From assembly GCA_963825615.1 (NCBI GenBank), contig CAWGTV010000006.1, positions 372,001 to 436,000 of the forward strand: a DNA stretch of 64,000 nucleotides, given 5' to 3'. The translations under genes were made by a program, and so were the position numbers. Positions 55,375-64,000 of this stretch are shown piece by piece. This stretch comes from JAHEDT01 sp963825615. GTDB lineage: Bacteria; Desulfobacterota; Desulfuromonadia; Desulfuromonadales; BM103. The stretch's first letter is position 1; every line of letters begins with the position of its first letter. The notes beneath the pieces are model-generated. The model was not told the DNA's origin and did not search any database. It was given only the letters and a program-made list of their open reading frames with translations.

Positions 55375-56367
55375 ATGAACAACAGCATAAGAAATGGCTC
55401 GATCGGCCTGCTGGCTGGCTCTCGGCCTGCTGGCCACCCCTGCTCTGGCCGAACAGATCAAGGTCGACGCCAAGATTGCCCGGCCTACAAGAAGGTGCAA
55501 GGGGTTTCCGGCAACCTCAACAGCATCGGCTCCGACACCCTGAACAACCTGATGACCTTCTGGGCCGAGGGCTTCCGCAAGCACTACCCCAACGTCAACA
55601 TCCAGATCGAGGGCAAGGGCTCGAGCACCGCGCCGCCGGCCCTGATCGAAGGCACCGCCCAGCTCGGCCCGATGTCCCGCCCGATGAAGAAGCAGGAGAT
55701 CGAAGCCTTCGAAGCCAAGTACGGCTTACAAGCCGACCGCCATCGGCGTGGCCCTCGACTGCCCTGGCCGTCTACGTCAACAAGGACAACCCCCTCAAGG
55801 AGCTCTCCCTGCCCCAGGTCGACGCGATCTTCTCCAAGACCCGCAAGCGCGGCGCCGCCGAGGACATCACCACCTGGGGGCAGCTCGGCCTGACCGGCGA
55901 ATGGGCCAACAAGCCGATCAGCCTCTACGGCCGCAACTCGGCCTCCGGCACCTACGGCTTCTTCAAGGAGCACGCCCTGCTACAAGGGCGACTACAAGGA
56001 CACCGTCAAGGAGCAGCCCGGCTCCGCCTCGGTGGTGCACGGCGTGACCGAGGACAAGGCCGGCATCGGCTACTCGGGCATCGGCTACAAGACCTCCGGC
56101 GTCAAGGCGCTCGCCCTGGCCGACAAGGACGGCGAGACGGCCTACGAGCCGACCTACGACAACGTCCTCGAACGGCAAGTACCCGCTCGGCCGCTTCCTC
56201 TACGTCTACGTCGCCAAGGAGCCGAACAAGCCGCTGCCGCCGCTGCGTCAAGGAGTTCCTGAACTATCGTGCTGTCCAAGGAAGGCCAGGAGGTCGTGGT
56301 CAAGGACGGCTACCTGCCCCTGACCGCTGCCGAGTTGCCGACAAGCGAAGATGCCCTGCTCAAGTAA
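55375..56367 (+). CDS. pstS: Phosphate-binding protein PstS, nine doubled wobbles
   Basis: The periplasmic phosphate receptor of the Pst importer. After removal of one base at each doubled site the protein has 327 residues, with a signal peptide ending ATPALA, then KLPAYKKVQGVSGNLNSIGSDTLNNLM, GKGSSTAPPALIEGTAQ and LYGRNSASGTYGFF. The nine sites are 55419/20, 55474/75, 55481/82, 55735/36, 55759/60, 55979/80, 56169/70, 56245/46 and 56267/68; at every one both alternatives code the same residue. AGGAGA lies upstream. It is the first gene of pstSCAB-phoU. Confidence 0.92.
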
Positions 56368-56472
56368 GCCGCGGACGTGGCAGCGACAGCTGCATCACCA
56401 CCAGTGAGGTCCCGTGCCGGGTATTTCGGGCGGCGGGACGCTCTCTTTTACGCATCCGCAGGCCTTTCGACA

Positions 56473-58726
56473 ATGAACGAACTGATTTCGTCGCCGCGCC
56501 AGGCGCAACGACCGCATCGCCCGCTGGGTCATCACCTGCGGCGGCATCCTGGTGATCTTCAGCGTCGTCTTCATCCTGCTGCTGATCGCCAACGTCACCC
56601 TGCCGCTCTTCCAGAAACCGGGAGCGCAACCTGTACGCCAAGTTCAGCGCTGATTCCTCGGCGACGGAGCCAACGAGATCCAGGCCCTCGGCATCGACGA
56701 GTACCTCGAAACCGGTTACGGCATGCGACAACCGGGCCGCTTACACTTCTTCGAAAACTTCCAGGGCGTCCAGACCGACACCGTGCAGCTCAAATCAAGC
56801 TCCGACGAGACGCGCCATCATCGTGCGGCCGTCGAGGACTACGGCCACCTCAGCCATACCATCGCCTGGAACGACGGCTCGCGTCACCGTGGAGCAGGTC
56901 GTCTTCCGCCCGTCTTCGATGAACGCCAAGGACAACGCCCGGGTGATCCTTCAGAGGCACCGACGAGCTTGCTCGATTTCCCTCCCCGACCCCGCCGCAC
57001 CGGCGCGCCTGCGCCTTGCCCGGGTCGATGACGACGGGCGCAAGACCCGCGTCGACCTCCTGCCACGACGGCACCGTGACGCGTCACCCAGCTGGTCAGC
57101 CAGCGACGAGCCTGTTCGGCGGAGAGGAAGAACAGTTCATCGAGGTTCTCAATGCCGACCACAGGCGCCGATCACGACCCTGGCCATGGGGGAAAAAGGC
57201 GCAGACCCTGTACGCCGGCACCGAGCGACGGTCAACTGCTGCGCTGGAGCCTGGCGGAGCCTGGGCCAGGCCGAGCTGCTCGACAAAGTCATCGCCTTCA
57301 CCGACCACCGCGCCATCACGGCGCTGAGCATGGTCTTCGGCGACTATTCCCTCGCGGTCGGTGATGCCCTCGGGCAGGTCACCGCCTGGTTCCCGGTACG
57401 CACGGAAACGAACCGTTCCGATCGGGTGCTGCAGAAGATTCACGTCCTCAGCCAGCATGACAGCGCGGTGGTCGCCATCCGCCACAGCCTGCGTGACAAA
57501 TCGATGCTCAGCCTGAGCGAATCGGCATCCTGCACCTCGACCACATGACCAGCGAGCGGCACCTGCTCGACCTCGGCAACCATGCTGCCGCTGAACGCTG
57601 TTCGCCTTTTCCACCCGCAGCGACGGCGTTATCGGCATGACCGCGGAAGAACCGAGCATCGTCTGGCAGCTGCACAATCCGCATCCGGAGGTCAGCTGGA
57701 CGACGCTGTTCGGCAAGGTCTGGTACGAAGGCTACGACGAACCGGCTTATGTCTGGCAGTCATCGTCGGCCAGCGACGACTTCGAGCCGAAGCTGAGCCT
57801 GACCCCGTTGATCTTCGGCACCCTCAAGGGGACCTTCTACGCCATGCTCTTCGCCGTGCCGCTGGCCCTGTTCGGCGCCATCTACACCAGCCAGTTCTGC
57901 CGTCCGCGGCTGCGCGGCATTATCAAGCCGGCCGTCGAGATCATGGCGGCGGTGCCGACCGTCATCATCGGCTTTTTGGCCGCCCTCTGGCTGGCTCCGC
58001 TCATCAAGGTTTCCCTTGGCGCGCTCTTCCTGAGCCTGATCCTGCTGCCGGCGGGGCTGATGCTGGCGATCTTCGTCTGGCAGGGTTTGCGCAAGCAGGA
58101 ACGCGCTGAAAGGCATCGAACGCGGCTATGAATTCCTGGCGGTCGCACCGGTCATCATCCTCTGGTGGCGATCGCCTCGACGCTCGGCCCGGCCTTCGAA
58201 AACGCTGTTCTTCGACGGCGACCTCGCCCAGTGGCTGTTCAGCGAGATGGGCACCCGCTACGACCCGCGCAACTGTATCATCATCGCCTTCGCCATGGGG
58301 TTTGCCGTCATCCCGATCGTCTTCACCATCGCCGAGGATTCGCTGTCCAACGTGCCGCCGGCGCTCAAAGCCGCGTCACTGGCCTGCGGCGCCAGCCGCT
58401 GGCAGACGGTCTGGCGGGTGATCCTGCCCTCGGCCAGCCCGGGAATTTTTGCCGGGACCATGATCGGCTTCGGCCGCGCGGTCGGTGAGACCATGATCGT
58501 GCTCATGGCCACCGGCAATACGCCGATCATGGATCTGAGCATCTTCAACGGCATGCGCCCGCTTTCGGCCAACATCGCGGTCGAGATACCGGAGGCCCCG
58601 TTCGGCGGGACCCTGTACCGCGTGCTGTTTTTATCCGCGGTGATCCTGTTCGTGATGACCTTCATCGTCAACACCGTGGCGGAGATCATTCGCCAACGGC
58701 TGCGCAAGAAATATGGCCGGTTTTAA
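56473..58726 (+). CDS. pstC: Phosphate ABC permease PstC, long form, about 25 doubled wobbles
   Basis: About 742 residues, more than twice the E. coli length. A first membrane helix (TCGGILVIFSVVFILLLIANV) is followed by a ~420-residue periplasmic insert with propeller-like strands (TTLAMGEKGQTLYAGT, GDYSLAVGDALGQVTAWFP, STRSDGVIGM). The permease core then begins (LIFGTLKGTFYAMLFAVPLALFGAIYTSQF), with the coupling EAA-like loop PALKAASLACGASRWQTVWRVILPSASPGIFAG. The long form is known in some proteobacteria such as Pseudomonas. The insert's boundaries are approximate because of the many doubled sites. Confidence 0.85.
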
Positions 58727-58735
58727 GAGGACTCC

Positions 58736-60339
58736 ATGAAAAAATTCTGGCGAATCGGCGAACCCTGCGTCTGGGCAACCGGCGCGTGCCTTGCGGTCAC
58801 GCTGCTGATTGCCGCGACGCTGGTGATCGTCGTCATGATCAACGGTCTCGGCGTGTTCTGGCCGTCGACCCTGGTCCAGGCCACCCTGCAGGACGGTACT
58901 GCGCTGCTCGGCGAGGTGGTCAAACGGGAGGCGATCCCCCACAGCGACGGCGAGCGCCTGCAGTTCAAGATCGCCAACCGCGACCTGTACGGTCTTGATT
59001 TCCGCTGGGTGGATGAAAGCAGCATCAAGGACCGCCATATTCCGGAGGATGCCATCGTGCTCGAGCGGCAGGAGTATGGCAACTTCTTCGGTTTTCTGCG
59101 CAGCCTGGAACTCGGAGAGCTGCTGTCGGCCGTGGAAAACCGCGGGCGACGTTGACACCCTCGAATCGGCGCTGGATCGGATCGATGTTCGCAGGCAGGA
59201 AGTGCGGCGCCTCAGTGACGAGCTCTCCACCCTCAGTTACAAGCTCGAGGAGGTCCGGCGCGGCCTGATCAGGGCGGAGTACCAGGGGAAGCCGGACACG
59301 GCACCGGCAGTTCAGCAGCTTAAACGCGAGCAGGCCATTCTCCAGGACGACTTCTCCCATCTCCTCGACAAGCAGGTCAGTCTGGAGCGGCAGCTGCATG
59401 CTTTCAAAGCCGTGTTCCTCGATGCCAGCGATCGTGAGAAGGAGATCGACCTCGTCGACATTGTGCGTGTCTACCAACCGAACCGGATGTCACTCCTCGA
59501 CAAATCGGTCTTCTATGCCAAGAAACTTCACGAGCTGATCTTCAGCGAGCCGCGTGAGTCGAACACCGAAGGGGGCCTCGTTCCCGGCGATCTTCGGCAC
59601 CATCATGCTGATCTTCATCATGAGCCTGTTCTCCTTCCCCTTCGGCGTGATCGCTGCGATCTACCTGCGGGAGTACGCCAAGGAAGGGCTGATCGTGCGC
59701 ATCGTGCGCATCGCCGTCAACAACCTGGCCGGCATCCCGTCGATCGTCTACGGCATCTTCGGCCTGGGCTTCTTCATCTACGGCATCGGCGGCACCATCG
59801 ATCGGCTCTTCTTCCCGGAACTGCTGCCGACCCCGACCTACGGCACCGGCGGCATCCTCTGGGCCAGCCTGACCCTGGCGCTGCTCACCGTGCCGGTGGT
59901 CATCGTCTCCACCGAAGAGGCCCTCGGCGCCATCCCGCGGGAGATCCGCGAAGGCTCCCTGGCTCTGGGCTCGACCCAGTTCCAGACCCTGGTGCGCATC
60001 CTGCTGCCGATGGCCTCGCCCGGCATCATGACCGGCCTGATCCTGTCCATGGCCCGCGCCGCCGGGGAAGTCGCGCCGCTGATGATCACCGGCGTGGTCA
60101 AGCTGGCACCGTCGCTGCCGATCGACGGCATCTTCCCATACCTGCACCTCGATCGCAAATTCATGCACCTCGGCTTCCACATCTTCGATATCGGCTTCCA
60201 GTCACCGAACGTCGAGGCCGCCAAACCGATGGTTTTCGTCACCGCCCTGCTGCTGGTGCTGATCGTCCTGATCATGAGCAGCATCGCGATTTACTTACGC
60301 AACAAAATGAAAAAACAGTATACTTTCAGTACGTTCTGA
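58736..60339 (+). CDS. pstA: Phosphate ABC permease PstA, long form, two doubled wobbles
   Basis: A 533-residue permease. After the first membrane helix (LLIAATLVIVVMINGLGVF) comes a ~230-residue periplasmic insert. It includes a coiled coil (RRQEVRRLSDELSTLSYKLEEVRRGL and a second Glu/Lys-rich helix). The permease core follows (FPAIFGTIMLIFIMSLFSFPFGVIAAIYLREY), with EALGAIPREIREGSLALGSTQFQTLVRILLP. Frame breaks are a CG[C/G] near 59147 and a CT[C/G] near 59580. The insert probably packs against the PstC insert and PstS. Confidence 0.9.
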
Positions 60340-60358
60340 GCATCGCGAGAGAGCCGAC

Positions 60359-61144
60359 ATGACCGAATACCCGATCACCAATATTGACGACCCGATCATC
60401 AAGGTCGAACAATCTCGACTTCTACTACGGCAGCGCCAAGGCCCTGCACGGTGTCAGCATCGATTTCCCGCGCAAGCAGGTCACGGCGCTGATCGGCCCC
60501 TCAGGCTGCGGCAAGTCGACCCTGCTGCGCTGCTTCAACCGCATGAACGACCTGATCGACATCGCCAGTTCCCAGGGGAACATCCTGCTCAACGGCGCCG
60601 AGATCTATGCACCGTCCATGGATGTCATCGAACTGCGCCGCCGGGTCGGCATGGTCTTTCAGAAGTCGAACCCTTTTCCCAAGTCGATTTACGAGAACGT
60701 CATCTACGGGCTGCGCATCGCCGGCGAGCAAGAACAAGACGGTGCTCGACGAGACCGTCGAGCGCAGCCTCAAGGGTGCCGCCCTCTGGGACGAGGTCAA
60801 GGATCGCCTGCACGCAGTCGGCCCTCGGCCTCTCCGGCGGCCAGATGCAGCGGCTCTGCATCGCCCGGGCGATCGCCGTCAACCCGGAGGTGATCCTCAT
60901 GGACGAGCCGTGCAGCGCCCTCGATCCCAAGTCGACCGCCCGGGTCGAGGAACTGATCGGCGAACTGCGCGAAGACTACACCATCATCATCGTCACCCAC
61001 AACATGCAGCAGGCCGCCCGCGTGTCCGACTACACCGCGTTTCTCTACGAGGGCGACCTGATCGAGTTCGGCATGACCAAGGAAATATTCATGAAACCGC
61101 GAAAAAAGCAGACCGAGGATTACATCACCGGGCGTTTCGGTTAA
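60359..61144 (+). CDS. pstB: Phosphate ABC transporter ATPase PstB, three doubled wobbles
   Basis: A 260-residue ABC ATPase with Walker A GPSGCGKSTLLRCFNRMNDL, the signature ALGLSGGQMQRLCIARA, and Walker B VILMDEPCSALDP. Doubled bases at 60406/07 (Val), 60725/26 (Gly) and 60816/17 (Ala) restore KVNNLDFYYG, RIAGSKNKTVLDE and RLHASALGLSGGQ, each the expected family text. These are the best-pinned cases in the window. phoU follows at 12 bp. Confidence 0.95.
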   Translation: MTEYPITNIDDPIIKVEQSRLLLRQRQGPARCQHRFPAQAGHGADRPLRLRQVDPAALLQPHERPDRHRQFPGEHPAQRRRDLCTVHGCHRTAPPGRHGLSEVEPFSQVDLRERHLRAAHRRRARTRRCSTRPSSAASRVPPSGTRSRIACTQSALGLSGGQMQRLCIARAIAVNPEVILMDEPCSALDPKSTARVEELIGELREDYTIIIVTHNMQQAARVSDYTAFLYEGDLIEFGMTKEIFMKPRKKQTEDYITGRFG

Positions 61145-61156
61145 GAGGGGATAGAA

Positions 61157-61815
61157 ATGGCACACCTGATTGCACATGAACTGGAGACAGCTCGAGAAGC
61201 AGCTGCTCACCCTGACGGCGGTCGTCGAAGAGAGCGTGCAGCAGGCCATCAGGGCCCTGTCGGACCGTGACCGGGAGCTGGCGCAGAAGGTGATCGACAA
61301 CGACAAGCAGATCAACCGCCTCGAAGTCGACCTCGAGGAGGAGTGCCTCAAGGTCCTGGCGCTGCACCAGCCGGTGGCCAACGACCTGCGCATGATCGTC
61401 GCGGTGCTCAAGATCAACAACGACCTGGAGCGGATCGCCGACCAGGCCGCCAACATCTCCGAGCGCGCCGTTGCGGTGATCGATGGCCCGAAGATCGTCT
61501 CCCCGCTGGAAATCGACCAGATGGCCGTCATGACCATCGACATGCTGGAGAAGGCGCTGGACTCGCTGGTCAACGCCGACGCCGATCTGGCGCGCACCGT
61601 GCTCGACCTGGATGAAGAGGTCGACACTCTGCATGGCCGCAATTACGAGCTCTTCAAGGCCTATGTCATCAAGCACCCGAAGATCGATCGACATGGTCCT
61701 CAACTTCCTGACCATTTCCCGCTATCTGGAGCGGATCGCCGACCTGGCGACCAACATCGCCGAGGACGTGATCTACCTCAACGAAGGGACGATCGTCAGA
61801 CATACTCAAGACTGA
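61157..61815 (+). CDS. phoU: Phosphate signalling regulator PhoU, two doubled wobbles
   Basis: A 218-residue PhoU with its two three-helix repeats (LTLTAVVEESVQQAIRAL, NDLERIADQAANISERA; ISRYLERIADLATNIAEDVIYL). It links the Pst transporter to PhoR. Doubled bases at 61189/90 (Thr, AC[A/G]) and 61682/83 (Lys, AA[G/A]) restore the frame. Last gene of the operon; a terminator follows. Confidence 0.94.
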
Positions 61816-61836
61816 TCCCGGCTGAACAGATGTTCC

Positions 61837-61870
61837 AAAAGCCCACCGCATCAAGCGCGTGGGCTTTTTT
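61837..61870 (+). terminator. Terminator of the pst-phoU operon
   Basis: AAGCCCAC pairs with GTGGGCTT around a 12-nt loop and runs into TTTT. It begins 22 bp after the phoU stop. Confidence 0.85.
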
Positions 61871-62179
61871 ATTGGGTTTTATAACCGAGACGATGACTGG
61901 CAGAGAAGAGCTGTTTAGCGCAAAGACGTCATCCAGACATAAAGTCGCAAAGGGTTTTTCCCTGGCTGAATATTTTTCTTCGCGCTTGAGTTCCCCTTTG
62001 CGTCTTTGCGTTAAAAGTTTGTTGAGTGTGATGTGGTATCCATACCTAAGCGGTGAACCTTTGTCCTGATGGTCGTCCCGCTTTTAACCGAGACGAAGAA
62101 AGTGACGGCGCCCCTTTTCACTTACGATTCAGATGCTATGATTAATATTCTGAGCTCACATCATCCTTGAGAGGAATCC
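61871..62179. other. Non-coding gap with short repeats
   Basis: No gene seen. GCGCAAAGACG near 61919 and CGTCTTTGCG near 62000 form a long-range inverted repeat; AACCGAGACGA occurs twice in direct orientation (about 61879 and 62085). The right end carries a TATGATTAATATT region before the HerA-like gene, a possible -10. Confidence 0.45.
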
Positions 62180-63641
<1,462 letters not shown>

Positions 63642-63734
63642 CAAAGAGAAAACAGGGGCCACCGGGACTTACGCCCATAGTGCAGACAACACCAAGACCG
63701 GCCCTCAGGGCCGAAGCAGAAAGGAGCTGTGGTT

Positions 63735-64000
63735 ATGGCAGGAAAATTCGAGTTGAAGAAGGCCAAGGACGGACAGTTCATGTTCAATCTGAAAGCTTCC
63801 AACGGCCAGGTGATCCTCACCAGCGAGCTTTACAGGCAGAAGTCGAGCGCCGAGAACGGCATCGAGTCGGTACGCAAGAATGCCGTCCGTGAAGGGGCCT
63901 TTGAGACCAAGGTCAACTCCAAGAAGGAACCGTACTTCATCCTCAAGGCCACCAACGGCCAGGAGATCGGCCGCAGCGAATACTACTCCGGCAACGCGGC
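63735..64000 (+). CDS. YegP-like DUF1508 protein, start only
   Basis: The first 88 residues of a small protein cut by the window edge. It contains two DUF1508 repeats, FELKKAKDGQFMFNLKASNGQVILTSELY and PYFILKATNGQEIGRSEYY, each a beta-hairpin unit. AAGGAG lies 8 bp before the ATG. The frame is clean. Function unknown; family members are stress-linked. Confidence 0.85.
   Translation, partial: MAGKFELKKAKDGQFMFNLKASNGQVILTSELYRQKSSAENGIESVRKNAVREGAFETKVNSKKEPYFILKATNGQEIGRSEYYSGNA

Larger units (their letters stand above)
45536..61683. other. Segment dense in doubled wobble bases (haplotype-merge artefact)
   Basis: I count about 80 single extra bases here against 11 in the remaining 48 kb. 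In almost every case the extra base and its neighbour are both valid third positions of one codon. Well-pinned examples are 55419/20 GG[C/T], 55735/36 GG[C/T], 60406/07 GT[C/G], 60816/17 GC[A/G], 61189/90 AC[A/G] and 61682/83 AA[G/A]. Genes inside should be read as intact. Non-coding positions are probably affected too but cannot be seen. Confidence 0.8.

Noticed and set aside
56818..56850. A further frame break in pstC around DETRHHRAAVEDYG
   Set aside because: The raw frame continues plausibly through this point, so no correction is required, although three compensating doubled bases cannot be excluded.
45536..61683. Mass pseudogenisation of the Pho/pst region
   Set aside because: Restoring one base per site gives full-length, motif-complete proteins, and nearly all changes are synonymous; decayed genes would show missense changes, stops and deletions as at 34031-34396.
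55375..61815. Programmed +1 frameshifting or quadruplet decoding as a new recoding system
   Set aside because: The sites have no common slippery motif, stop codon context or structure, and up to 25 would be needed in one gene. Two-allele consensus explains both the codon position and the synonymy.

Overview
The window is about 60% GC and reads like a chromosome segment of an anaerobic or facultative deltaproteobacterium of the Desulfuromonadales type (Desulfuromonas, Geobacter, Pelobacter relatives). I infer this from the gene mix: a DUF4212/SSS symporter pair, a tungsten-type aldehyde:ferredoxin oxidoreductase, a sigma-54 regulated liv operon, HD-GYP and HEAT-repeat proteins, an Acr3 arsenic cluster and a Pho/polyphosphate region with unusually long PstC and PstA. 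No rRNA, tRNA, CRISPR array or complete insertion sequence was seen.

Layout. 0-12 kb: housekeeping and carbon metabolism (metallophosphoesterase end, DAHP synthase, small cytochrome c, trmB-truD, DUF4212 plus SSS symporter, sugar-phosphate isomerase, Usp, IclR regulator, hydrolase, coaE, acyl-CoA synthetase). 12-16.3 kb: two HEAT-repeat proteins, an HD-GYP protein and ssb. 16.3-29.2 kb: an amino-acid module made of AOR, a MoaD-like carrier, gabT, livFGMHK and a two-component system. The kinase carries the complete amino-acid-binding dCache motif. Its partner is a sigma-54 activator, and a sigma-54 promoter with upstream repeats sits in front of livK. 30-34.4 kb: arsR-arsC-acr3, a Na/Pi symporter, then remnants of a second acr3 and of a polyphosphate:AMP phosphotransferase. 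34.4-43.3 kb: a polyphosphate locus (Lys-rich HhH protein, SixA, CYTH, ParA, CYTH-CHAD, ppk1, HhH coiled-coil protein, zinc-ribbon peptide, ppx). 43.4-51.8 kb: envelope/lipid genes (unknown 819-aa protein, phosphatidylserine decarboxylase-like, Lgt-like, DUF2062, receiver-kinase, GT4, PAP2). 52.4-61.8 kb: phoB-phoR-pstSCAB-phoU. 62.2-64 kb: a HerA-like ATPase and the start of a YegP-like gene.

The strongest signal is not a gene. About 20 genes are frameshifted, above all from 45.5 to 61.8 kb. In nearly every case I worked through, the frame is lost by one extra base next to a third codon position, and the two adjacent bases are both synonymous choices for that codon (for example GT[C/G], GC[A/G], AA[G/A]). 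Keeping either base restores the conserved protein. The best explanation is a consensus that merged two closely related haplotypes and wrote both alleles at synonymous SNPs. These genes should be read as intact, not as pseudogenes. I use the term doubled wobble for such sites.

Co-regulation: an 11-bp-spaced CTAAC direct repeat (a probable PHO box) lies in front of ppk, the divergent HhH coiled-coil gene and pstS (twice), with a weaker copy before phoB. It ties the polyphosphate locus to the Pho system 12-20 kb away.
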